A stretch of DNA of 26,802 nt, from positions 1-26,802 of the forward strand of contig CAZWMK010000019.1 of the NCBI GenBank assembly GCA_964635065.1. The letters run 5' to 3'. Positions 14,293-22,461 of this stretch are shown piece after piece; the first letter of the stretch is position 1, and every line of letters begins with the position of its first letter. A program made the translations under genes and the position numbers. The notes under the pieces were generated by a model. That model made no database searches and was not told where the DNA came from. It saw only the letters and a program-made list of their open reading frames with translations. The DNA comes from CAZWMK01 sp964635065. Its GTDB lineage: Bacteria > Pseudomonadota > Alphaproteobacteria > Sphingomonadales > Sphingomonadaceae.

Positions 14293-17200
14293 TTATTGCG
14301 GCAGCAGCCCGCCAGTCAGTTCGTCGAACTTCATCCTGAGCGTCACATAGGGGCCGCTGCGCGTATAGCGTTCGCGACCGAAATCCCGGTCCTTGAAGCC
14401 GGCGATGTTATAGCCGATGCTGAACCAGCCATTGTTCATCGGCGACACGCCGACCGATATGCCAGCCGTGTAATGCACCTGCTTTTCCGTCCAGCCATGC
14501 CGCACGGCGACATTGGCGCCGACATCGACATGTTCGGAGAGGTCATGGCGGGCTTCCAGGCCGACGATCTGGGTGAAGCCCGCATAATCTTCGCCGTCAT
14601 AGGTGTCGAAGACATATTTTGCACCCCAGTAGAGCGAAGCCTGCGTGCGCTGGATCGAAAAATCATTGCTGTCGCGGTCGTGGCTGGCGACGTTCAGCGC
14701 GAGATTGTTGACGATGCGGCGCGACCGGCCATCGCTGTTGCCGCCAAAGCGGGTAAGAGGCAGGCTGCCGGAGGTGCCGGCTGTGGCGTTTTCCAGCCGG
14801 AAACTGAGTTTGTTGAGCGCCGACAGCCTGGACCCGAGCGGACGAAAGGCAAGCGCCATGTCGATGGCAGCGTCGGTTGCAACGGCGCCGTCAAACTGTT
14901 TCACGCGGGCCGCCTGGACGGCGGCGGCCATGGCGATGCCTGCCTGCGTCTGGCGCAACAGGCTGGCGGTCAGGCCCCAGCGGTCTCCCTGGCTGCCGTT
15001 GCGATATTCGACACGGCTGTTGGCCGACCAATGTTCGGCGCGATAGGTGGCGCCAAGCGAGACAGCCCAGAAATCCTCGGTCAATTCTGCGCCACCCAGA
15101 TAACCGCCATTGGCCGAAGGGCGGTCGGGATCGACGAGGTCGGCGGCGTCGACCTTGCCGCGCATCGTGACATTGCTGTCAAATGCGGCATCCAGCCCCC
15201 AGCGCGCACCCGGCAGCAGACTTTGCGTCAGGCCAAATGCGGCGAAGGTCCGGGGGCCATATTCGCGGATCGCCTGCTGGTTGAGCGTGCTGTTCAGCCG
15301 CGCACCGGCCCATGGAACGGCATCGACGCCGAAACGGGTGGTACTGCTGTCGACCTTGTCGCCATCGGTGATTTCATGTGTCAGGATCAGGCGCACATCG
15401 GGTTTGAGCGCATATGAACCGCCAAGGCGATAGCGCGAGGGGAAATCGCTGCTGTCATTCTTGCCGCCCATGGCTTTTTCGGCATCCGCCTCGATCGTCA
15501 GCTTGCGATCGAGGAAATGGCGGCTGGCCCCCAGCGTCAGGAGCTTTGACGTGACCTGGTCGCCCGATTGCACACGGTCATCGGCAAAGCGCAGGCCGCC
15601 GCGCAGCATGTTCCGTCCATCATCATATTCGCCGCGCACGTCTGCCGCAGTCCGGCGGCCCGGACCATCCGTCTGTTTCTCGCGCCAGCCTGATGCGAGG
15701 AGGCTGAAACGATCGCCCAGCTTCAGGCGGCTGTCGATGCCATATTTGCGGGTTCCAGCTTCGCTGCCATTCTGCTGGCCGAGGCCGAAGGTGGCGGCGC
15801 GTTCGCGGGCATAAAGCAGTGCATCGACGTGTTTGCCATGATGTTCGACCTCGGCAAGCCATGCTTCGGCGTTGTCGCCTGCCGTGCGCGACCGGGCCAG
15901 TTCCGCGCGGATTTCAGTATCGCGCGACAGGCGCAGCGTAGCATCGCTGGCGACCAGCACGCTGTCGCCAGCATCATCGGCTTCACGCAAGGCAGTGGCG
16001 CCCAGCGTCAGCTTGCCGCCTGCAAGTTCGGCTGCAACGCGCCCGCCACCGTTCAGATGCTTGCCCGCCGCGCCGCGCGTTTCGTAATCGATGACGATCC
16101 ATTGCGGGTTGAGATCACTGTCGCGGCTGAGGATCGGACGGCGGAAGCGCAGCGTCGCGGTGTCATAGTCGATGTCATAGTCGATGTGACGCGTCAGTGT
16201 TTCGCTGGCGATCACGCGCTCGCTGCGCAGACGGTCGCGGACTTCGATCGTCACCTTGTCGGAATTGATCAAGATATCGCGCCGCGTCAGGCGATAGGGA
16301 CCGGACAGGCCATTGCCTTGCAATTCGTCGCGCATGAAACGCTGCGCCGTATCCGAGGCAAAGGCATTGTATGACAGCACGCTGCCCCGATATTCGCTTT
16401 TGAGGCCATTGAGCGTGCGACTGTAACGACCCAGTTCGGTCTGGGTCAGGCCGGTTTCATAATCGCCGAACAGCGCATAGAACTGGCCGCGATCCAGCCG
16501 CAGGTAGAGTTTGCGCACCGATGCGGCGCCATGGCCCTGTTCGCTGCCATCGCCATAGATTGTGTAATAACGCTGCGGGTCGATGGTGCCGAGCAGCTGC
16601 TTCTCGCGTGCGGCATCATTCGGTTTGTCGCTGTCATAGGCCATGGTCAAAAGCCATTTGCCCTTGATCCGCCCGCGCGCGAAGAAGCTGGTCTGGCCGT
16701 CGAGGAATTTCTTGTTCCGCTTGAGATTGTGCAGGGCGCGCGCATTGTCTGCCAGCGTGTTGAAGCCGGCAGTGCCAGCGGCAAAGCCGACGACGACCCA
16801 TTTGTTGGCGCCGGGTTGCAGCCAGGCCCTGAGTTCCTGCGTGCGTTCGGCGCGTTCTTCGCCGAGGGTCAGGCTGAGTTCGACACTGCCGCTCTGGGTG
16901 GTCGGGACCAGTTCGATATGGGCAATGCCGTCGTCACCTTCGACCTGCCATGTTGTATCGTAGCGATCGAGACCGGCGAGTTGGCGCTGCTGCTGGCGTT
17001 CGACCGCGCTCCACGGACGGTAGGGCGCATTCAGCTGGTAGCTGCCCGTGGTGCCGGCGCGGACGGGATGCCCCTGCTGGTCGGTCAGACGCAGCGCAAT
17101 GACCGGGCGCGTCTTGCCATCCGCAGTCAGGATCGAACGCTCCGTCAGGATTTCAGCGCGGGCGGCGACGTTGGTATACCAGATGTCGCGGGTGAGCGTT

Positions 17201-19365
17201 TCGACCACAGTGCCGGCCGGGTCGCTCAGCGTCGCGACAAGACGGTTGCGGCCCTCAATCAGCGGCAGGCCGCGCCAGATGCTGATCGCCATGCGGCTGG
17301 CAGGGTGGCTTTTCGTGCCGTCGAACGCGAGCGGCGAGGCGGGGGCGCCATTCACTGTCAGGGTCAGTTTCTGCCCCTTTACGTGCCGGATGGCGGCACG
17401 TGTCATCGGTGCGCGCGGATTGTGGTCTGTGGTGGGGAACAGCCAGCCGGTGCTGTCGCCTGGCTGGCGCAGCCAGTCGATGTTGGCGCCTGCTGCCGTG
17501 GCATCATCGACCGGCTGGGGACGCGTTTTCGTTTCCTTTCCGGCGCCCTTCTTGCGGCTTACGAAGAAATCCGCACGATGAAGGCTGCCGCCGTCACCTT
17601 CGACAAAGCGCGAGAAACTGCGCCCGCCGCTGCGGCTGTTCATGATGCAGTCGATCGGCTGGATATCGTCGGGCAGCATCGAGCGGTCGAGCTGGACGAC
17701 ATGCGTGCCGGGACGCACGCCTTCAAAGTGGTAAAGGCCATCGCTGTCGGTAATCGCATAGCGGCCGTCATCAAGGAGAACACGCATATTGGCGACGCCC
17801 TTGCGCGCGGTTTCGGGCAAGGTGCAATCGCCTTCGGTAATGCGGCCGATGATCGTCATTGCATCGGTGAACAGCGGTGCACGGATGCGAACCCCGACGC
17901 GCGCGGCATTGCTGACCGCCATGTCGCCGATGTGGGCAGTGGCAACATTTACAGCCTGGCCATTGGGCGTGGCGGCCCCGACGGTGACGACATAGCTGAT
18001 TTCCGTGCGGCTGCCACCGGCGAGGCGGGGCAGGGCGATGGTCAGCGTACGGCCATCCCCGGCAATCGCGGGTGCGTCGACCTTGACGCCGTTCAGCCGC
18101 AGCGAGCCGTTGCGATAGCGCAGGCCCTGGGGCAGGACATCGCGGACAACAACATTGCTGACCACGGCATTCGCCCGGTTTTCCAGTGTCAGTGTATAGT
18201 GGATCATGTCGCCGATCTCGGCGGTGGCAACCGAGGCTGTCTTGGCGAGCGTCATGTTGCCACGCAGCGGATCGGCGGGAATATCAAGGCGATAGGCTTC
18301 CGGTCCGGTGATCGTGAACACCTCGCCATAGGATCCTTCGGCGATCACGAAACGTCCGCCTGCCGGATTTTCCAGCGCGGCCAGTTGCACGGCAGGCACG
18401 GCCGAGGGCGTGGTCCAGCCCTCTGGTGGTTCGATCTGCAGGCGATAGCGTCCCGCCGTCATCAGCGGAAAGCGGAATGCGCCCGCAATGGCGGGATAGG
18501 TCGTGCCGCCTGCATCGGTGACAGAGGCGCCGCTGATCACCGTCGATGGATAAAGGCTTTGGCCGTCGTCGCCGAAAATACGGGCCGGAGCGCCGGTTGC
18601 GGCATCGACGATCGTGATGCGCGCGCCGTCGATGGGCTGGCCGGTCGTGCTGTCGAAAACAGTGCCTGCCGGGTCGATGAGCGCGGAGGATGTGGTCTCG
18701 TCCGCAGGGTAATGCACATCGACATAGCGCGCATTGATGCTTGCGCCCGTGGTCAAGGACATGACGCAATCATGACGGGTCGGCGCGGGCGGATCGGGCG
18801 TGGTGACAATTGCTGTCAGGAAATAGCCGGTGTCCGGTCCGGTTTCGTAAAGCAGATATTCCTCTTCGTCGCCATTTGATGTGCCGATGGTGACGTGCAG
18901 GCTTTCAGCGATCTCGGGGTCGAGATTGCGGTTGGGATCACTGACCGAGATGTAAAGCTGGTCAGAGCGATTGAAACTGCTTGCCGATACCAGCGAGAGA
19001 CCGGTCTTGCCGCTCGTGCTGCCGGCAGGCGATTGCACGGACTGAATTGGCTGGAAATTATTGGCTCCGATGCGGCATTGGCCCGGTGTCATGTTGAAAT
19101 TCTGGCCACTGCCAACACTTGCCTGCCGTAAAAAGGTGAGGCTGGATGCAGCAGGCGCGAGAAGGCGCTTCAAGGTGACGGTGTTCGACTTCAGGCTGCG
19201 GCTTTCCGTGCCGACAGCATAGCGCAGTGTCGCCGTGTTGCTGATCTCGACCGCGCGCGCCGCCATGGCGCCCATCAGCCAGAACAGGCCGATGAACGTC
19301 AGGTACAGGGCAAGGCTGGCAGCCAGACGGCGCATGGTATTTTGCAGGACAAGACGCGGCGGCAT
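14293..19365 (-). CDS. Giant exported DUF11/SdrD-like protein with C-terminal outer-membrane barrel
   Basis: This 1690-residue protein is the last gene of a four-gene operon. Residues 1-38 are a signal peptide; AAGGA five bases before ATG 19365 fixes the start over the inner ATG at 19335. The mature N-terminus has ISNTATLRYAVG (41-52), shared with two operon partners. Carboxypeptidase-regulatory-like folds lie near 230-310, a DUF11 domain near 370-495 (MTLAKTASVATAEIGDMIHY), an SdrD-B-like repeat near 500-600 (LLDDGRYAITDSDGLYHFEG), and an Ig/Big_1-like segment near 735-830. Residues about 880-1100 hold YTIYGDGSEQGHGAASVRKL and TRHIDYDIDYDTATLRFRRP, a pattern I recall from large barrel-type surface proteins. 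From about 1100 to the end, alternating polar/hydrophobic strands suggest a beta-barrel, with YVTLRMKF ten residues before the C-terminus. The function is unknown; I infer surface display or secretion. A 5-bp hairpin (14288-14302) spans the stop codon. Confidence 0.85.
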   Translation of the reverse strand: MPPRLVLQNTMRRLAASLALYLTFIGLFWLMGAMAARAVEISNTATLRYAVGTESRSLKSNTVTLKRLLAPAASSLTFLRQASVGSGQNFNMTPGQCRIGANNFQPIQSVQSPAGSTSGKTGLSLVSASSFNRSDQLYISVSDPNRNLDPEIAESLHVTIGTSNGDEEEYLLYETGPDTGYFLTAIVTTPDPPAPTRHDCVMSLTTGASINARYVDVHYPADETTSSALIDPAGTVFDSTTGQPIDGARITIVDAATGAPARIFGDDGQSLYPSTVISGASVTDAGGTTYPAIAGAFRFPLMTAGRYRLQIEPPEGWTTPSAVPAVQLAALENPAGGRFVIAEGSYGEVFTITGPEAYRLDIPADPLRGNMTLAKTASVATAEIGDMIHYTLTLENRANAVVSNVVVRDVLPQGLRYRNGSLRLNGVKVDAPAIAGDGRTLTIALPRLAGGSRTEISYVVTVGAATPNGQAVNVATAHIGDMAVSNAARVGVRIRAPLFTDAMTIIGRITEGDCTLPETARKGVANMRVLLDDGRYAITDSDGLYHFEGVRPGTHVVQLDRSMLPDDIQPIDCIMNSRSGGRSFSRFVEGDGGSLHRADFFVSRKKGAGKETKTRPQPVDDATAAGANIDWLRQPGDSTGWLFPTTDHNPRAPMTRAAIRHVKGQKLTLTVNGAPASPLAFDGTKSHPASRMAISIWRGLPLIEGRNRLVATLSDPAGTVVETLTRDIWYTNVAARAEILTERSILTADGKTRPVIALRLTDQQGHPVRAGTTGSYQLNAPYRPWSAVERQQQRQLAGLDRYDTTWQVEGDDGIAHIELVPTTQSGSVELSLTLGEERAERTQELRAWLQPGANKWVVVGFAAGTAGFNTLADNARALHNLKRNKKFLDGQTSFFARGRIKGKWLLTMAYDSDKPNDAAREKQLLGTIDPQRYYTIYGDGSEQGHGAASVRKLYLRLDRGQFYALFGDYETGLTQTELGRYSRTLNGLKSEYRGSVLSYNAFASDTAQRFMRDELQGNGLSGPYRLTRRDILINSDKVTIEVRDRLRSERVIASETLTRHIDYDIDYDTATLRFRRPILSRDSDLNPQWIVIDYETRGAAGKHLNGGGRVAAELAGGKLTLGATALREADDAGDSVLVASDATLRLSRDTEIRAELARSRTAGDNAEAWLAEVEHHGKHVDALLYARERAATFGLGQQNGSEAGTRKYGIDSRLKLGDRFSLLASGWREKQTDGPGRRTAADVRGEYDDGRNMLRGGLRFADDRVQSGDQVTSKLLTLGASRHFLDRKLTIEADAEKAMGGKNDSSDFPSRYRLGGSYALKPDVRLILTHEITDGDKVDSSTTRFGVDAVPWAGARLNSTLNQQAIREYGPRTFAAFGLTQSLLPGARWGLDAAFDSNVTMRGKVDAADLVDPDRPSANGGYLGGAELTEDFWAVSLGATYRAEHWSANSRVEYRNGSQGDRWGLTASLLRQTQAGIAMAAAVQAARVKQFDGAVATDAAIDMALAFRPLGSRLSALNKLSFRLENATAGTSGSLPLTRFGGNSDGRSRRIVNNLALNVASHDRDSNDFSIQRTQASLYWGAKYVFDTYDGEDYAGFTQIVGLEARHDLSEHVDVGANVAVRHGWTEKQVHYTAGISVGVSPMNNGWFSIGYNIAGFKDRDFGRERYTRSGPYVTLRMKFDELTGGLLPQ
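16161..16184. repeat. Tandem 12-bp direct repeat inside the giant surface gene
   Basis: The unit TGTCATAGTCGA occurs twice in a row (16161-16172 and 16173-16184). In the minus-strand frame it encodes the doubled IDYD of HIDYDIDYDTATLRF. It keeps the frame and so could gain or lose four-residue steps by slippage. Confidence 0.8.
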
Positions 19366-19392
19366 GGCGATCCTTGCAGCCGCGCCCGCGCC

Positions 19393-20490
19393 TTAGTCGA
19401 CCGTGACGCGGAAAACGGCCGTGGTCGTCGTGCCGCTCGACAGGGATGGCAGCAGCGCGCTGACAATGCCTGCCGATTGTCCGCCGCCATTCGGGTCGCT
19501 TTCATCCGCACCGCTGGTGTCGTCGTCCTCGGCACTGCCATCGGCATTGCACAGGCCACCAGACACCGTGCCGCCGACCAGCAGGCTGCCCGCAACATAG
19601 CTGGTATTGGCAGGCAGGCTGTCGCTGATGGCGAGGTTCGTGGCAGCAGCAGCGCCGCTGTTTTCGATCTGGATGCAATATTCGATCACGGCACCCGGAA
19701 TCGCCTTGGGATTGCTGGTCGCATTGAACGGATCGCTGATGACCCGGCTATTTTTAAGCAGGCTGACGGTCGCGGCGGCGATGTCATATTCGTCGCTGTC
19801 GCTGAAGCGGCCATCGCGTGCGCCGTCGGTATCGCCGGCTGCATCGCCGAACACGGTATCGACACTGCCCGGCGTATCGGCGCCCGCTGTCTGTGTCGAA
19901 TCCGCACCGAGCGTGCCGGCGGTGCCAGCATCGGCCGATATTGCGCTCAAGGTCACGCCCGCAGTTGAGCCGTCGGCCTGACCGGCAGGCATGTCGGCGA
20001 CGACAAAGACCCGGATGGTGGCATCGGGTGCCAGTTCGTCGATGAAGGTTGCCGTGTCACCGGCATCGAAGACGCCATCGCCGTCATCGACATAGATGCG
20101 CAGGTTCGACGCATCGAAATTGTCGGTGTCGCCAAAGGCGGTCGTGCTGCCATTGGTGGCCTGTGCCGCGACAAGGCGGAAGTCCATCGTGGCGTTGGTG
20201 CTGTTGGTGACCGTGAAGGTCGTGATCTGGTCGGTAGCGCCGGGCGCAGTCTGCGTGGCCGTGCCGCCGACTTCGGCAACCGTCAGGTTGATGCGACGGT
20301 CGACGACGAAGGTTGCGGGCGCTGCGGTATTCACCGGAGGCTGCGCAACGCCGCCGACGCTGAAGCTGACGGAGGCGCTGTTGCTGATAGGCGTACCTGC
20401 AACGGTGCCGGCGGCCCAAGCCTGGCCATGGCCGACAAGGGAAGCGGCGGTGCTGATTAAAAGCGCCCAGCGGGCGGGTTTGGATTTCAT
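19393..20490 (-). CDS. Exported DUF11-domain protein (third gene of surface operon)
   Basis: This 365-residue secreted or surface-bound protein of unknown function has a signal peptide ending at QAWA (about residue 26). The mature start is followed by GTPISNSASVSFSVGG (32-47) and INLTV (67-71), matching the first gene of the operon. A calcium-loop-like acidic stretch, YVDDGDGVFDAGD (133-145), lies in the middle. Residues about 240-365 are a DUF11 domain (AIPGAVIEYCIQIENSG, then LPANTSYVAGSLLVGG). The region 310-340 is rich in Asp, Gly and Ser and resembles a flexible linker. GGGGGA lies seven bases before ATG 20490. The giant barrel gene starts 27 bases after its stop. Confidence 0.88.
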   Translation of the reverse strand: MKSKPARWALLISTAASLVGHGQAWAAGTVAGTPISNSASVSFSVGGVAQPPVNTAAPATFVVDRRINLTVAEVGGTATQTAPGATDQITTFTVTNSTNATMDFRLVAAQATNGSTTAFGDTDNFDASNLRIYVDDGDGVFDAGDTATFIDELAPDATIRVFVVADMPAGQADGSTAGVTLSAISADAGTAGTLGADSTQTAGADTPGSVDTVFGDAAGDTDGARDGRFSDSDEYDIAAATVSLLKNSRVISDPFNATSNPKAIPGAVIEYCIQIENSGAAAATNLAISDSLPANTSYVAGSLLVGGTVSGGLCNADGSAEDDDTSGADESDPNGGGQSAGIVSALLPSLSSGTTTTAVFRVTVD

Positions 20491-20571
20491 TCTTTATTCC
20501 CCCGATATGTTTGATGGGTGCCGCTTGCCAGACAATTCCCCGATCGCATGGCGCACGGCTTTCGTTGGTGG

Positions 20572-21048
20572 TTATTTCAGACGGGCATTGAAGCTGACTT
20601 CGCCTTTTCCGCCCGGTTGCAGGTCGTTCGGCAGGGTCCAGCGCAGATGGGTGACATCATTCGACTGGGCGGGGCGCATGCTGCCATCGCTATCCTTCAC
20701 GGAAAGCTGATCCAGTTTTCCGTATGTTGCGCCGCCATCGACCGACACTTCGATGCTGTCATCGTCTGTGCCGGTGTATTCCACTGATGGTGGCAACGGG
20801 TTCGTGATCTTGAACTGGCTGGCATTCTGCTTGCCATCATTCTGGTAGTTGATGGTGAAGATCAGCTGATCGCCGGGTGTCACCATCGTTGCGGGCAGGA
20901 TCTTGCGTTCAACCGCACCATTGGCGGCTGTCTGCAATTCAACCCGGCTGACGCTGTTGGTCAGCCGGACACTGGCGTTGGCCAGGGCAGGGTGCACACA
21001 CGTCAGCGCGGCCAGTGCGGCGGCGGTGTGGACAAGTTTCTTGAACAT
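20572..21048 (-). CDS. Small exported DUF11-like protein (second gene of surface operon)
   Basis: This 158-residue protein has a signal peptide to about residue 24 (ALA before NAS). One beta-sandwich follows: TPGDQLIFTINYQNDG, ITNPLPPSVEYTG and LQPGGKGEVSFNARLK match the DUF11 pattern of N-terminal 'non-fused conjunction' strands, a central NPLP turn and a closing strand. It lacks the N-terminal motif shared by its three partners. GGGAG eight bases before ATG 21048 supports the start. It sits 15 bases downstream of the first gene and 81 bases upstream of the third gene's start codon; that gap holds only the third gene's Shine-Dalgarno. The function is unknown; it could be a subunit or a periplasmic partner of the others. 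Confidence 0.85.
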   Translation of the reverse strand: MFKKLVHTAAALAALTCVHPALANASVRLTNSVSRVELQTAANGAVERKILPATMVTPGDQLIFTINYQNDGKQNASQFKITNPLPPSVEYTGTDDDSIEVSVDGGATYGKLDQLSVKDSDGSMRPAQSNDVTHLRWTLPNDLQPGGKGEVSFNARLK

Positions 21049-21063
21049 CGGACTATCTCCCAG

Positions 21064-22068
21064 TCACAATATGCGAACGCGAAAGCTGATGGTGGATGGA
21101 TCTGGCGCTGCGGGATCGAGCGCGACCTCGATGGCGGTGCCGGTGAAATGGCCGGCATCGCTGTCGTCGGCATCGGTCAGCGGCTGGCCGTTCAGTGTCA
21201 TCGAGCCGTTTTCGTAAATGGTGCCCGCCGGTATGGCGTCTTCCACGATGGGCGTCGCGACCGCAGCGGCGCGCAGATCGGCGGTGATCTGATAAGTCAG
21301 GATCGCGCCCGGAACGGGCTGGTTCTGTCCTGAACTGTTTTGTACGCTGACGCTTTTTTCCAGCTTCGGCAGGCTGGACGACACCAGAAAACTGCCGCGC
21401 GCGCGGGCCATGCCCCCGGAAAGGCCCAGGATGGCATCGCCGCCTGCAGCGCCCTTGCCTGCCAAGTGCTGGCCGGTCGTGCCGGAACCGCTTTGCGCGC
21501 GGGCGGTCAGTTCGATGGCGGCCCGCGCGCCTTCTGTGGGGGTGCCATTCAGCGGGCTGACGACAAACAATGTCAGGCCCTGATCGGCTGCCAGCAGCGG
21601 ATCATCGACACCGGGGCGGTAAGGCGTATCGATCAGCGCATCGAAGCGATCATTGGCGTCACGATCGAGCGCGATGAAACTGATGCCCGGCGTGAACATG
21701 TTGCCGCCGATGGCGTCATCGGCAGACAGCACGAACTGTTCGGGGCCGTTGCCGCTATTGACGAGCCGGAAGGTCATCACGCGTGGCTGGCCGTCGATGG
21801 CCACTGGCGCAGGCTGGGCGCCGACTACACTCAGGTTGAGGTCGATGACCTCATCGATGCGCAGTTGCGTCATGTTCGACTGGATGGTCACTGGCGTGAT
21901 GCCGCCATCAAGATAGCTGGCCTGCGCGATGTTATTGATCAGCGTCCCGGCCGGTGTGCCGAGAGCGTAGAGTGGTGTCGACACGACAAGACCCACCGCC
22001 AGCCATACCCTGGCGAGCGGTTGGATCATCATCGCGCACAGCGTCGTGATGCCGAAACTTCGGCACAT
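21064..22068 (-). CDS. Exported DUF11-domain protein (first gene of surface operon)
   Basis: This 334-residue protein starts at ATG 22068, chosen because GAGGGGG lies eight bases upstream; an in-frame TTG at 22086 has no such support. The signal peptide covers about residues 1-36. The mature N-terminus carries GTLINNIAQASYLDGG (41-56) and then IDLNLSV (75-81), equivalent to the third gene's motif. An acidic loop, LDRDANDRFDALID (134-147), corresponds to the third gene's calcium-like loop. Residues about 235-334 form a DUF11 domain (PVPGAILTYQITADL, then IPAGTIYENGSMTLNG). The two proteins look like full-length paralogues. It leads the operon, whose promoter must lie in 22069-22245 opposite tRNA-Asp. 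Confidence 0.87.
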   Translation of the reverse strand: MCRSFGITTLCAMMIQPLARVWLAVGLVVSTPLYALGTPAGTLINNIAQASYLDGGITPVTIQSNMTQLRIDEVIDLNLSVVGAQPAPVAIDGQPRVMTFRLVNSGNGPEQFVLSADDAIGGNMFTPGISFIALDRDANDRFDALIDTPYRPGVDDPLLAADQGLTLFVVSPLNGTPTEGARAAIELTARAQSGSGTTGQHLAGKGAAGGDAILGLSGGMARARGSFLVSSSLPKLEKSVSVQNSSGQNQPVPGAILTYQITADLRAAAVATPIVEDAIPAGTIYENGSMTLNGQPLTDADDSDAGHFTGTAIEVALDPAAPDPSTISFRVRIL

Positions 22069-22179
22069 CGCAGTATTCCCCCTCAATCACGCCCTGCGTA
22101 GGCGCTGGGGGCTACATGCGCCCAAGACGGTAAAAACAGCCTTAATCGGGAGGTCGGCAAAAATATCGCACTGAAAAAC

Positions 22180-22190
22180 GACGAATCGTC
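22180..22190. promoter_or_regulatory. 11-bp perfect palindrome upstream of the surface operon
   Basis: GACGAATCGTC reads the same on both strands apart from its central base. It lies about 110 bases upstream of the first surface-operon start codon, within the 177-base gap shared with tRNA-Asp. It could be an operator for the operon; chance occurrence is possible. No convincing minus-strand promoter was found in this gap. Confidence 0.25.
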
Positions 22191-22200
22191 ACTTCCTGTG

Positions 22201-22229
22201 TTGACAGAATCCGCCAGCGGCAATAGTTA
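22201..22229 (+). promoter_or_regulatory. Candidate promoter of tRNA-Asp
   Basis: A perfect -35 box TTGACA (22201-22206) is followed after 17 bases by a weak -10 position (TAGTTA, 22224-22229). That is 16 bases before the mature tRNA. The exact -35 match and the position make it the likely tRNA promoter. Confidence 0.55.
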
Positions 22230-22245
22230 CCCGGCCACACCAAAC

Positions 22246-22322
<77 letters not shown>

Positions 22323-22350
22323 CTTTCCTGATGGAACAGTGGCCACCGCG

Positions 22351-22368
22351 TAAGGGTGATTTCCCTTA
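22351..22368 (+). terminator. Hairpin downstream of tRNA-Asp
   Basis: TAAGGG (22351-22356) and CCCTTA (22363-22368) form a 6-bp stem with a 6-base loop, 28 bases after the tRNA. An A/T-rich stretch follows, but there is no clean T-run, so it is a weak terminator candidate. Confidence 0.35.
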
Positions 22369-22435
22369 TAATTCAAATCAAATGCAGTTATTGCCTGTCA
22401 TCTGGCTTTGCATGAAGCTGTCGATCACAGACGTC

Positions 22436-22455
22436 GCCCCGCCATGTGGCGGGGC
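22436..22455 (-). terminator. GC-rich hairpin at the end of the chorismate mutase operon
   Basis: GCCCCGCCA (22436-22444) pairs exactly with TGGCGGGGC (22447-22455), a 9-bp stem just past the chorismate mutase stop. There is no T-tract on the minus strand, so termination would need Rho, or the stem may protect the mRNA end. The rest of 22323-22461 holds no gene that I can support. Confidence 0.45.
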
Positions 22456-22461
22456 CGGATT

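Noticed and set aside
16531..18879. A 782-codon plus-strand open frame inside the giant surface gene.
   Set aside because: The minus strand has a continuous 1690-codon gene with a signal peptide and recognisable domains. The plus frame reads as an Asp/Gly/Arg-rich shadow lacking a sensible start.
14293..22068. DUF11 operon as part of a phage tail or contractile system.
   Set aside because: Every product has an N-terminal signal peptide and there are no tail, baseplate, sheath or ATPase genes, so envelope export is the better reading.
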